A model generated the notes under the pieces. The model made no database searches. It was given only the letters and a program-made list of their open reading frames with translations, and was not told the origin of the DNA. Source: Curtobacterium salicis (lineage in GTDB: Bacteria > Actinomycetota > Actinomycetes > Actinomycetales > Microbacteriaceae). From it: DNA of 64,000 nt. The position numbers and the translations under genes were made by a program. The stretch covers positions 372,001 to 436,000 of the forward strand of contig NZ_JAAOYO010000001.1 in the NCBI RefSeq assembly GCF_011759505.1. The letters are read 5' to 3'. This document shows positions 23,283-31,218 of the stretch, piece after piece; position 1 is the first letter of the stretch; each line of letters starts with the position of its first letter.

Positions 23283-24181
23283 CCGTCGATCATCGCAGAC
23301 GCGGTGAGCCGCGCTGCGAGTTCGACCAGCGTCTCGGTCGTGCCGGCGTCGATCTTCACGGCGGCACGGCGGTCGCTGCGCGTCCCGCCACGGTTCACGA
23401 TGACGACCGGGTGCTTCCGGCGGGTCGCGTGATCGAGCAGACGGACGCCGGAGTTCACGGTGAGCGAGGACCCGACCACGAGCAGGGCGTCGGCCTCGGC
23501 GACGATGGAGACGGCCTCGCGGAACTTCTCGGCCGGCACGAACTCGCCGAAGAACACCACGTCGGGCTTCAGCACGCCGCCGCAGACCGTGCAGTCGGGC
23601 ACCCGGAAGCGCTCGACGTCGGTGATCTCGACGTCCCCGTCCGGCTGCAGTTGCACGGACCCCGGTTCGTCGATCCACGGGTTCTCGCGGTCCAGCACGG
23701 CAGCCAGGTCCGCACGGGAGAACACCTGCCCGCAGGTCAGGCAGACGGCACGGTCCATCGAACCGTGGATCTCGACCACCCGGCGGGACCCGGCGCGCAG
23801 GTGCAGGCCGTCGACGTTCTGGGTGACGATCCCGCTGACGACCCCGGCGGACTCGAGTGCGGCGAGCGCGCGGTGTCCGTCGTTCGGACGGGCGGCCGCG
23901 AAGGTCCGCCAGCCCAGGTGGGAGCCGGCCCAGTAGCGCTGGCGCTTGGCGGGGTCGGCGAGGAACTCCTGGAAGGTCATCGGCTTCCGGACGACCCGGC
24001 CCGCGCCGCGGTAGTCGGGGATGCCGGAGTCGGTGCTGACGCCGGCGCCGGTCAGGACGGCGACGCGCTTGCCGCGGAGGACCGCGACCGCCCGGTCGAC
24101 GTCGGTGACGCTCGCGTCCGTCACGGTCCCGTCGGTCCCCGCGGTGGTCCCTGTGCCGTCGCTCGTCGCCATCGTGTCCAC
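23279..24181 (-). CDS. Sir2-family NAD-dependent protein deacylase
   Basis: Sirtuin of 300 residues. NAD-binding motifs are TGAGVSTDSGIPDYRG (about 44-59) and TQNVDGLH (about 119-126), with the catalytic His in EIHGS (about 138). Four zinc cysteines form two CxxC pairs, CLTC (about 147-150) and CTVC (about 197-200), and GSSLTVNSG follows. GTG at 24181 is chosen because a GAGGG ribosome site lies five bases upstream; an ATG nine bases later is an alternative. The first 25 residues are threonine/aspartate rich and variable. Likely removes acyl groups from lysines. Paired with the phosphatase gene. Confidence 0.9.
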   Translation of the reverse strand: MDTMATSDGTGTTAGTDGTVTDASVTDVDRAVAVLRGKRVAVLTGAGVSTDSGIPDYRGAGRVVRKPMTFQEFLADPAKRQRYWAGSHLGWRTFAAARPNDGHRALAALESAGVVSGIVTQNVDGLHLRAGSRRVVEIHGSMDRAVCLTCGQVFSRADLAAVLDRENPWIDEPGSVQLQPDGDVEITDVERFRVPDCTVCGGVLKPDVVFFGEFVPAEKFREAVSIVAEADALLVVGSSLTVNSGVRLLDHATRRKHPVVIVNRGGTRSDRRAAVKIDAGTTETLVELAARLTASAMIDG

Positions 24182-24267
24182 GGTACCCTCAACCGCCGAG
24201 CGTCCCCGGTCCTTCCCCGGGCCGACGTCGGCGACCGACCACGATCCTCCCGACCGGAACGAGCACC

Positions 24268-25083
24268 GTGCACCCCGTCCGCATCGACTCCCTCGACGAC
24301 CCGCGCCTGGACGACTTCGCCCGGCTCACCGACGTGGCGCTCCGCCGCGTCACGGAACCCGAGGGCGGGCTGTACATCGCCGAGTCGAACACGGTCATCG
24401 AACGGGCCGTCCGTGCGGGTCACACCCCGCGGAGCGTGCTGGTGCAGGAGAAGTGGCTGGACAGCGTGCTGCCGCTCGTCGCCGACCACGACGGCCCGGT
24501 CTTCGTCGGGTCGGACGCCCTGCTCGAGGAGCTCACCGGCTTCCGGATGCACCGCGGCGCCATCGCGGCGATGCACCGTCCGGAGCTGCCGTCGGTCGCC
24601 GACGTCGTGCGCGACGCCCGGCTCGTCGTCGTGCTCGAGGACATCGTCGACCACACGAACGTGGGAGCGGTGTTCCGGAGCGTCGCCGGTCTCGGTGCCG
24701 ACGCCGTCCTGGTCAGCCCGCGCTGCGCCGACCCGCTCTACCGTCGGAGCGTCCGGGTGAGCATGGGCACCGTGCTGCAGGTCCCCTGGACGCGCATCGG
24801 GGAGTGGCCGGCCGCGGGGGAGGACCTCCGTGCGCAGGGCTTCCACGTCGCCGCCATGGCGCTCACCGACCGCTCGGTCGACCTGGAGGCGTTCGTCGCC
24901 GACGTGCCGGAGCGGGTCGCCCTGGTCATGGGCACGGAGGGACAGGGCCTCACACCCGCCGCGGTCGCGGCCGCCGACACGACCGTGCGGATCCCGATGC
25001 ACCACGGCGTCGACTCGCTCAACGTGGCCGCGGCGAGCGCCGTCGGCCTCTGGGCGGTCGCCCACGCACAGCGGGCACGCTGA
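24268..25083 (+). CDS. TrmH/SpoU-family RNA 2'-O-methyltransferase
   Basis: SPOUT methyltransferase of 271 residues. An N-terminal substrate-binding domain (about 1-110) precedes the knotted catalytic domain. The SpoU motifs are motif 1 EDIVDHTNVGAVFRS (about 129-143), motif 2 LVMGTEGQGL (about 213-222) and motif 3 IPMHHGVDSLNVAAA (about 236-250), with the conserved Arg, Glu and Asn residues. Start is GTG at 24268. Methylates a ribose in rRNA or tRNA using S-adenosylmethionine; the target nucleotide is not predictable. Divergent from the sirtuin gene. Confidence 0.88.
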   Translation: MHPVRIDSLDDPRLDDFARLTDVALRRVTEPEGGLYIAESNTVIERAVRAGHTPRSVLVQEKWLDSVLPLVADHDGPVFVGSDALLEELTGFRMHRGAIAAMHRPELPSVADVVRDARLVVVLEDIVDHTNVGAVFRSVAGLGADAVLVSPRCADPLYRRSVRVSMGTVLQVPWTRIGEWPAAGEDLRAQGFHVAAMALTDRSVDLEAFVADVPERVALVMGTEGQGLTPAAVAAADTTVRIPMHHGVDSLNVAAASAVGLWAVAHAQRAR

Positions 25084-25111
25084 CCTGCCGCGCCGCGCCG
25101 GTCCGCTGACC

Positions 25112-25117
25112 TAGGCT
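25112..25117 (+). promoter_or_regulatory. -10 hexamer TAGGCT, leaderless promoter
   Basis: TAGGCT ends six bases before the ATG at 25124; the same spacing and hexamer precede the ABC ATPase gene at 4500. Confidence 0.55.
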
Positions 25118-25123
25118 GGTCGG

Positions 25124-25486
25124 ATGCTCTCCCGACGCGACGCGGCCATCCGGCTCGACATCCCCCTCGAGATGGCGACCCACCACGGCATCCCGACGCG
25201 CCTCAGCGAGGCCGAGCTCACCGCGATCGAACAGGACCCGCCGGCGTGGCTCGTGCAGTCCCGGGCGAACCGGACCGGTGCGAAGAAGGTCTGGGTGCAC
25301 CTGAAGTGCGTGGTCTGCGGGTACTCCGAGGACGCGCGCCCGAAGAAGTGGTGGCCGGACTGGGACCACCTGATGTGCGACTACCACGCGCCGTACCAGG
25401 CGCCCGAGCCGACGGTGGGCTTCGTCCGGCACGAGGTCGAGGGCGTCGGCAGCCGGTTCGTCGCGCTGGTGGACACCAGGTCGTAG
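25124..25486 (+). CDS. DUF5997-like protein
   Basis: Small soluble protein of 120 residues. The N-terminus (RRDAAIRLDIPLEMATHHGI) looks like a helix-turn-helix-like helical pair. The core has a possible metal site: CVVCGY (about 62-67), then CDYHA (about 86-90), separated by a tryptophan-rich KKWWPDWDH. This pattern fits DUF5997, a conserved actinobacterial family without known function; the family name is recalled, not searched. It is a single gene with a leaderless start. Confidence 0.72.
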   Translation: MLSRRDAAIRLDIPLEMATHHGIPTRLSEAELTAIEQDPPAWLVQSRANRTGAKKVWVHLKCVVCGYSEDARPKKWWPDWDHLMCDYHAPYQAPEPTVGFVRHEVEGVGSRFVALVDTRS

Positions 25487-25519
25487 CCGGACTGGGTCCT
25501 GACGGAGTCGGCGGCACGG

Positions 25520-25925
25520 TCAGCGGTACCACTCCTCGGGGATGCTGGCGAGTCGGGACGGGTGCACCTCACCGAGGAGACCGTAGAAGCGCTGGAAGCT
25601 CATGATGAGCGGACGCCAACGGTCGGGGTCGACTCGGTTCGCCGTTCCTGCCATGCGGATCGAGTGATGGACGTGGACCCGCGTCACCGTGGCCTCGAAC
25701 AGGAAGGTCGCGTCGTCGTCCGGCCCGTCCTGCGCGAGCGGCCGGGCGTGCACGACCCGTGCTTCCAGGTTGACGGGGCACTCGTCGATCCGTTCCGCAC
25801 GCACCGTGTCCCCGGGGCGGCCGTGCAGGCCGACGGAGCGGAGCTTGTCGGGTTCGTGGCGGTACCCGACGTGGCTCTTGCCGCCCGGTACGGCTTCCGG
25901 ACGTCGTTCGGTCAGGCCGTAGATT
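25520..25925 (-). pseudogene. 5'-truncated flavin reductase-like gene (relic)
   Basis: The minus-strand frame ending at 25520 encodes the C-terminal half of a flavin reductase-like (FMN-binding split-barrel) protein. It includes RIDECPVNLEARVVHA, VDPDRWRPLIMSFQRF and HPSRLASIPEEWYR. Homology-like sequence (HVGYRHEPDKLRSVGL) continues upstream of the first possible start (GTG at 25804) up to about 25915. There it ends at the divergent DUF1349 promoter. The FMN-binding N-terminal half is absent. I therefore read it as a remnant cut off by a rearrangement; expression of the last 94 codons from GTG 25804 is possible but would not make an enzyme. Confidence 0.75.
25920..25925 (+). promoter_or_regulatory. 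-10 hexamer TAGATT, leaderless promoter of DUF1349 gene
   Basis: TAGATT ends seven bases before the ATG at 25933 and sits exactly where the truncated flavin reductase frame loses homology. Confidence 0.5.
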
Positions 25926-25932
25926 CGGTGCC

Positions 25933-26520
25933 ATGAGCGACATCGACTGGTCCATCGGCACCTGGACGAACCCGCCCGCCGCCGTGTCGGTCGCCGACGA
26001 CGGGATGCGCGTCACCGCGGTCGAGGAGAGCGACGCCTGGCGGACCACCTCGTACGGCTTCGTGCACGACACCGAGCACGCCCTCCTCGCCCCGTTCGCC
26101 CAGGACACCGCGATGGAGGTGTCGTTCCACCTGGACTTCTCCGCCCAGTTCGACCAGGCCGGCATCTTCGTCAAGGTCGACGACAGCACCTGGACCAAGG
26201 CTGGCGTCGAACGCAGTGACGACCAGGACAGCCTCGGCGCCGTCGTCACCCGCGGCGTCTCCGACTGGTCGCTCGCGCCCGTCCCCGAGTGGCACGGCCG
26301 CCTCGTCACGATCCGCGCCAGCCGCTCCGGCGATGCCCTGACCGTCCGAGCCCGGGTCGACGACGAGCCGTGGCGTCTGGTCCGCGTGGCACCGCTGGAC
26401 CCGGACGCCGAGGTCGGCGCCGGGCCGATGTGCTGCGCGCCGTCGCGGGACGACCTCACCGTGCACTTCACCGCCTGGCGGACCGGGGCGGCCGACGCGA
26501 GCCTGCACCCGGACGACTGA
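25933..26520 (+). CDS. DUF1349 domain protein (concanavalin-like fold)
   Basis: Cytoplasmic protein of 195 residues that spans almost entirely a DUF1349 domain. Typical strings are WTNPPAAVSV (about 10), EVSFHLDFSAQFDQAGIFV (about 57-75), WTKAGVERSD and GPMCCAPSRDDLTVHF near the C-terminus. The fold is a jelly-roll related to carbohydrate-binding and glucanase-like lectins; no catalytic function is known. There is no signal peptide. It is a single gene with a leaderless start, downstream of the divergent flavin reductase relic. Confidence 0.85.
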   Translation: MSDIDWSIGTWTNPPAAVSVADDGMRVTAVEESDAWRTTSYGFVHDTEHALLAPFAQDTAMEVSFHLDFSAQFDQAGIFVKVDDSTWTKAGVERSDDQDSLGAVVTRGVSDWSLAPVPEWHGRLVTIRASRSGDALTVRARVDDEPWRLVRVAPLDPDAEVGAGPMCCAPSRDDLTVHFTAWRTGAADASLHPDD

Positions 26521-26625
26521 CCCGCGAGGTCGTCTTCGAGGTCCCGGCCGACCGAGGCCGGCGCCCCGCCGTCTGCAGTGGCGGCCGAGCCGCACCGGAC
26601 CCAGGGACCCGCCCCGCGCCTCCAG

Positions 26626-26631
26626 TACGAT
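26626..26631 (+). promoter_or_regulatory. -10 hexamer TACGAT, promoter of carboxypeptidase gene
   Basis: TACGAT ends eight bases before the GTG at 26640, consistent with a leaderless message. Confidence 0.45.
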
Positions 26632-26639
26632 CCGGTCTC

Positions 26640-27896
26640 GTGCCGAACGTCGTCCGCCGTCCCCGCTCCGCGATCCGGAGGCCCGTGACGGTCGCCGTCA
26701 TCGCGGTGCTCCTGCTCGCCGTCGCGTTCCTGGTGGCCGCCGCGGTGGTGCCCTTCGCGCCGGCGACCGCCAGCACCACCACCTACCGGCCGCCGACGGC
26801 CAGCGCGGCGGACGTCCGGTTCCCGGACTACGGCGCGACCGCGGTGGAGGCCGACGGGTTCCCGGAGAGCCTGACGACCAGCGGCGACCGGAAGCCGCGG
26901 TCGATCGCGAGCATCTCCAAGGTCGTCACCGCGCTCGTGGTGCTCGAACAGAAGCCGCTCGAGCCGGGGCGCCAAGGGCCCACCGTGCACTTCACCCCGG
27001 AGATGGAGGCGCTGTACGGGCAGTACGCGGCGCAGAACGGCGAGGTGGCGCCACTGCCGGCCGACCTGCGGCTGTCGGAGTACCGCGCGTTCCAGGTGAT
27101 GCTCATGAAGTCGGCCAACAACTACGCCGGCTCGCTGGCGCTCTGGGCGTTCGGGTCGATGGACGGCTACCGCAAGGCCGCGGCGACCTGGCTCGACGAC
27201 CACGGTCTGGACGACACCACGATCATGGAGCCGACGGGCCTCGACCCCCGGAACCAGAGCACGGCGACCGACCTGGTCGACCTCGGCGAACTCGCGCTGG
27301 CGGATCCCCTGGTCAAGGAGGTCGTCGGCACCGCGTCCGTGACCGTCCCGGGTGTCGGCGACATCGAGAACTCGAACAAGTTGCTCGGCATGGACGGGGT
27401 GGAGGGCATCAAGACCGGCACCCTGGACGAGGCCGGCGCCTGTCTGCTCTTCGCCGCGACCTACCAGCGGGGCGGACGCACGGTGACGGTGGTCGGGGCG
27501 ATGCTCGGCGGGGTCGACCACGACTCACTCGACGTGGACGTCCGCCGTCTGCTGCACTCGGTCGCGGACGACTTCCACATCATCACGCTGACGAACGCCG
27601 GGCAGACCTTCGGCTCGTACCAGGCGCCGTGGCAGGACGAGGTCGACGCGACGGCCAGCCGTGCGGCGTCGCTCCTGGTGTGGGGTCCCACGACGGTCAG
27701 CGCGAAGGCGTCGCTGGAGCCCCTGACCTTCGGCTCGGCGGGGGAGCGCGTCGGGTCCGTGCGGTTCACGGTGTCGCACCACGACCCGGTGACGGTGCCG
27801 TTGGAGCTCGACCGGTCGATCGAGGACCCGGGCGTCTGGTGGCGGTGGTCGAACCCGTTCCGCGGCGTGGAGCTCGACCGGGCGCTCGTCGGCTGA
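26640..27896 (+). CDS. D-alanyl-D-alanine carboxypeptidase (PBP5-like, serine type)
   Basis: Penicillin-binding protein of 418 residues that trims the terminal D-Ala from peptidoglycan stem peptides. An N-terminal signal anchor (about 17-40) is followed by the S11 peptidase domain with SxxK in SIASISK (about 96-102), SxN in MKSANNYAGS (about 158-167) and KTG in EGIKTGTLDE (about 257-266). The C-terminal part (about 310-418) lacks a recognisable PBP5 C domain. Start is GTG at 26640 because it precedes the signal anchor directly and follows a -10 hexamer; the frame is open further upstream without homology. Confidence 0.88.
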   Translation: MPNVVRRPRSAIRRPVTVAVIAVLLLAVAFLVAAAVVPFAPATASTTTYRPPTASAADVRFPDYGATAVEADGFPESLTTSGDRKPRSIASISKVVTALVVLEQKPLEPGRQGPTVHFTPEMEALYGQYAAQNGEVAPLPADLRLSEYRAFQVMLMKSANNYAGSLALWAFGSMDGYRKAAATWLDDHGLDDTTIMEPTGLDPRNQSTATDLVDLGELALADPLVKEVVGTASVTVPGVGDIENSNKLLGMDGVEGIKTGTLDEAGACLLFAATYQRGGRTVTVVGAMLGGVDHDSLDVDVRRLLHSVADDFHIITLTNAGQTFGSYQAPWQDEVDATASRAASLLVWGPTTVSAKASLEPLTFGSAGERVGSVRFTVSHHDPVTVPLELDRSIEDPGVWWRWSNPFRGVELDRALVG

Positions 27897-27900
27897 CCGG

Positions 27901-27920
27901 CCGGGCGCTCGTGCGCCCGG
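27901..27920. terminator. Short hairpin between convergent genes
   Basis: An 8-bp GC stem (27901-27908 with 27913-27920, loop TCGT) lies in the 33-base gap between the carboxypeptidase and SGNH hydrolase genes. It probably serves as a shared terminator. Confidence 0.55.
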
Positions 27921-27929
27921 GCCGGGCGC

Positions 27930-28715
27930 TCAGTCCCGCGCCGCGATCGGCTGCACCGAGGTCCGCTTCGCCGTGATGCCGTCGCCCGACGACGTCCCAC
28001 GCACCCGTCGGACGACCCACGGCACGAGGTACTCCCGGGCCCAGCCGAGGTCCTCGACGCGGGCTTCGCGCCAGGGCCGTGCGGCGAGCGGCTCCGGGAC
28101 GGCGGCACCGAGTTCGTGGGCGACGCCGAGGGTGTCGAGCACCGCGGCGGCGACGGTCGCGTGTCCGAGCGGGGAGTGGTGCAGTCGGTCGGCTGCCCAC
28201 ATCCGCGGGTCGCGCAGGACCCGGAGCGCCCAGAGGTTCGTGACGAGCGCCCCGTGCTTGAGCGCGATCGCCTGCAGGTGCTCGTTGTAGATGGCCGTCT
28301 TGCCACGCACCATGCCGAGGACCGGGGTCATGCCGACGTCGGGTCCGGTGAACAGCACGACCGTCGCACCGTCACGGCGGAGGGTGCCGATCATCCGGTC
28401 GTAGCGTTCGGCCAGGGCATCGGGGTCCGAGCCGGGGCGGATGATGTCGTTGCCGCCCGCCGAGACCGTGATCAGGTCCGGCCCCAGGGCGACGGCGGCC
28501 TCGGCCTGCTCGTCGATGATCTGCCCGAGCAGGCGCCCACGGACCGCGAGGTTCGCGTAGCCGAAGTCCGCGTCGGTCCGGTCGGCCAGCGTCTCGGCGA
28601 CGCGGTCAGCCCAGCCGCGGTGGCCGCCGACGGACTGCGGGTCCGGATCGCCGATCCCCTCGGTGAACGAGTCACCGATCGCGACGTACCGGGTCCAGGG
28701 ATGCTCGTCTGACAC
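27930..28715 (-). CDS. SGNH/GDSL hydrolase
   Basis: Esterase/lipase-like hydrolase of 261 residues. Block I is IGDSFTEGIGD (about 13-23) with Ser as nucleophile, block III GGND (about 87-90), and block V DRLHHSPLGH (about 186-195) with the Asp/His pair. There is no signal peptide. The C-terminal extension (about 220-261) is arginine rich. Start is GTG at 28715, eight bases after a minus-strand TACGGT hexamer. The natural substrate is unknown. It is divergent from the acyl-CoA dehydrogenase gene over only 24 bases. Confidence 0.87.
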   Translation of the reverse strand: MSDEHPWTRYVAIGDSFTEGIGDPDPQSVGGHRGWADRVAETLADRTDADFGYANLAVRGRLLGQIIDEQAEAAVALGPDLITVSAGGNDIIRPGSDPDALAERYDRMIGTLRRDGATVVLFTGPDVGMTPVLGMVRGKTAIYNEHLQAIALKHGALVTNLWALRVLRDPRMWAADRLHHSPLGHATVAAAVLDTLGVAHELGAAVPEPLAARPWREARVEDLGWAREYLVPWVVRRVRGTSSGDGITAKRTSVQPIAARD

Positions 28716-28723
28716 GACAGGCG

Positions 28724-28733
28724 ACCGTACTCT
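28724..28733. promoter_or_regulatory. Overlapping divergent -10 hexamers
   Basis: The minus-strand hexamer TACGGT (28724-28729) and the plus-strand hexamer TACTCT (28728-28733) share the two bases TA. The distances to the start codons are 8 and 6 bases. Both genes would be leaderless and could not be transcribed at the same time from one DNA molecule. Confidence 0.5.
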
Positions 28734-28739
28734 CGTCCC

Positions 28740-29906
28740 ATGACCGAGTCCACTCCCGGCAAGCGACGTCCCTGGACCGTCCCGGACGACCTCCTCGCCC
28801 GCATCGCCGCGCGCGCCCCCGGCTACGACGCCGACAACGCCTTCCTCGAGGAGGACCTCGCCGAGCTCCGGGACGCCGGGTACCTCCGCATCGGGGTGCC
28901 GATCCGGGACGGAGGCTCGGGGCTGGGTCTCCGCGAGACCGCTGCGGTCCAGCGGACCCTCGCGGCCGCGGCGCCGGCGACGGCGCTCGGACTCGGCATG
29001 CACCAGGTGTGGGTGCAGGCGGCCCGCAGCGTGTCCGACCGGGGTGGGACGTTCCTCCAGACCGTCACCGACGCCGCGGCGGCGGACCGGCTGCTGGCCT
29101 TCGGGGTGAGCGAGCCGGGCAACGACGCCGTGCTGTTCGACTCGCTGACGACCGCCGAACCGGACGGCTCGGGCGGGTACCGCTTCACCGGCACGAAGGT
29201 GTCGACCTCGCTCGCGCCCGCTTGGGACCTGCTCAGCGTGTTCGGCAAGGACACGTCCGGGCCGGAGCCGCGACTCGTGCACGGGTTCGCGGTCCGGTCC
29301 GACGGCGGCGTCCGGCACCTGGACGACTGGGACACGCTCGGCATGCGTGCCACGCAGAGCCGGACGACCCTCCTCGAGGGGCTGCACGTGCCGGCGGAGC
29401 GGATCGTCCGGGTGCTGCCGGTCGGGCCGGTGGCGGACCCGCTCGTGTTCGGGATCTTCGCCGCCTTCGAACTGCTCGTCGCGTCGGTGTACGTGGGGAT
29501 CGCCTCGCGCGCGCTGACCCTGGCCGTCGAACGGGCCTCCGGGCGGGTCGCGATGGACGGCACCCCCCGGTCGGCCGATCCGGACGTCCGGCGGGCGGTC
29601 GCCGCGATGCGCAGCGCCACCGACGCGATCGCGCTGCAGGTCGACGCGCTCGCCCGGGACGTCGACGAACTCGTCGACCACGACCGATGGTTCCCGCTGC
29701 TCGTCGGCACGAAGACCCGCGCGGTCGACACGGCGCAGTCCGTCGTGGACGAGGCGCTGCGGGTCGTCGGCGGCTCGGCCTTCCGGGCGTCGGACGAACT
29801 CGCCCGCCTGGCCCGGGACGTCCGCGCCGGCCAGTACCACCCGTCCACGCGGGACTCGGCGATGCGGACCATCGCGGCGGCGGAGTTCGGACCGCTGCCG
29901 CGCTGA
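28740..29906 (+). CDS. Acyl-CoA dehydrogenase family protein
   Basis: Flavoprotein of 388 residues with the three-domain acyl-CoA dehydrogenase layout. The helical N-terminal domain has GVPIRDGGSGLGLRET. The middle beta domain has FGVSEPGNDA and YRFTGTKVSTSLAPAWD, and the C-terminal helical domain ends LRVVGGSAFRASDELARLARDVRAG. No clear catalytic Glu at the canonical position can be assigned by eye, so it could be a dehydrogenase or an FMN-dependent monooxygenase-like relative (DszC/HpaH type). ATG at 28740 follows a -10 hexamer. It is a single gene. Confidence 0.83.
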   Translation: MTESTPGKRRPWTVPDDLLARIAARAPGYDADNAFLEEDLAELRDAGYLRIGVPIRDGGSGLGLRETAAVQRTLAAAAPATALGLGMHQVWVQAARSVSDRGGTFLQTVTDAAAADRLLAFGVSEPGNDAVLFDSLTTAEPDGSGGYRFTGTKVSTSLAPAWDLLSVFGKDTSGPEPRLVHGFAVRSDGGVRHLDDWDTLGMRATQSRTTLLEGLHVPAERIVRVLPVGPVADPLVFGIFAAFELLVASVYVGIASRALTLAVERASGRVAMDGTPRSADPDVRRAVAAMRSATDAIALQVDALARDVDELVDHDRWFPLLVGTKTRAVDTAQSVVDEALRVVGGSAFRASDELARLARDVRAGQYHPSTRDSAMRTIAAAEFGPLPR

Positions 29907-29950
29907 CCCCGGTCGGGTCCGGTGTCGTCGGTCCGTGCGAGCATGACCCG

Positions 29951-31195
29951 GTGAGCAAGCAGGACGGACGGAACCGACTCGTCACCGACGCGCCCGTCGA
30001 CGACGTCACGGCCACGGTCCTGCACGTCGACATGGACGCCTTCTTCGCCTCCGTCGAACTGCTCGACCGCCCCGACCTGGTCGGTCTGCCGGTGATCGTC
30101 GGGCACGATTCGGACCGATCGGTCGTCACCGCCGCCACGTACGAGGCGCGCAAGTACGGCATCAACTCCGCGATGCCGATGGCGGTGGCGAAACGTCGCT
30201 GCCCCGCGGCCGTGATCGTCGAGCCGCACTTCGAGAAGTACAGCGCACGCTCGGCACAGGTCATGCGGATCTTCGACCGGTTCACCCCGCGCGTCGAACG
30301 GCTCGGCATCGACGAGGCGTTCCTCGACGTCGCCGGCGCCCTCCGGCTCTACGGCACGCCGTGGCAGATCGGCGCCGAGATCCGCCGGACCGTGTTCGCC
30401 GAGACCGGACTGCACTGCTCGGTCGGAGCCGCGTCCACGAAGTTCGTCGCGAAGCTCGCCTCCGGTCGCGCGAAGCCCGACGGCCTGCTGGTCGTCCCGC
30501 ACGCGTACACGATCGAGTTCCTGCACCCGCAGCCCGTCTCCGCGCTCTGGGGCGTCGGCGGCAAGACACAGGAGACCCTCGAGCGCCGGGGCATCCACAC
30601 CGTCCGCGACCTCGCCACAACACCGCTGCCGTCGCTCGTCGCACTGCTGGGCCCCGCCGGCGGACAGCGGCTGCACGACCTCGCCTGGGGCCGCGACCCG
30701 CGCACGGTCGAGGCCGGGGTCGGCGAGAAGTCGATCGGGCACGAGGTCACGTTCGGTCGCGACCTCACCGAACGCGACGACGTCGCCCGCGAACTGCTGC
30801 GCCTGGCCGAGAAGGTGGCCGTCCGACTCCGGCGCGCCGAGGTGCAGGCCCGGACCGTCGCGCTCAAGGTCCGGTACACCGACTTCACCACGCTGACCCG
30901 GTCCCGCACGCTCGCCGAACCCAGCGACGTCGCCAAGCGGCTCCACCGCGAAGCCGTCGAGCTCTACGACGTCCTGCACCGGCCGGGCAACCGCATCCGG
31001 TTGATCGGTGTCCGCGGTGAGAACCTCGTGCCCGCGGCCGCGAGCAACGCCCTGTGGGACGACGACGCGCCGTGGCGGGAGACCGAGACCACCGTCGACG
31101 CGGTCACCGCACGCTTCGGCGCCGGCGTGCTCCGACCGGCTTCCCTCGTCCGCGCGACGCCCGAGCAGCGTGCCCCGCACGCCCGGCAGGACTGA
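29951..31195 (+). CDS. dinB: DNA polymerase IV (DinB)
   Basis: Y-family translesion polymerase of 414 residues. Palm motifs are HVDMDAFFASVE (about 24-35) and RLGIDEAFLDV (about 116-126) with the catalytic acidic residues. SVGAASTKFVAKLASGRAKP (about 157-176) is the finger signature, and the helix-hairpin-helix region is ALWGVGGKTQETL. No beta-clamp pentapeptide is evident at the C-terminus. Start is GTG at 29951; the frame is open upstream in the dehydrogenase gene but unrelated. Produces low-fidelity bypass of damaged DNA. Confidence 0.92.
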   Translation: MSKQDGRNRLVTDAPVDDVTATVLHVDMDAFFASVELLDRPDLVGLPVIVGHDSDRSVVTAATYEARKYGINSAMPMAVAKRRCPAAVIVEPHFEKYSARSAQVMRIFDRFTPRVERLGIDEAFLDVAGALRLYGTPWQIGAEIRRTVFAETGLHCSVGAASTKFVAKLASGRAKPDGLLVVPHAYTIEFLHPQPVSALWGVGGKTQETLERRGIHTVRDLATTPLPSLVALLGPAGGQRLHDLAWGRDPRTVEAGVGEKSIGHEVTFGRDLTERDDVARELLRLAEKVAVRLRRAEVQARTVALKVRYTDFTTLTRSRTLAEPSDVAKRLHREAVELYDVLHRPGNRIRLIGVRGENLVPAAASNALWDDDAPWRETETTVDAVTARFGAGVLRPASLVRATPEQRAPHARQD

Positions 31196-31204
31196 GCGTG
31201 CCGG

Positions 31205-31210
31205 TACACT
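31205..31210 (+). promoter_or_regulatory. -10 hexamer TACACT, promoter of helicase gene
   Basis: TACACT ends eight bases before the GTG at 31219 that is taken as the helicase start. Confidence 0.5.
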
Positions 31211-31218
31211 CGGGTGGA

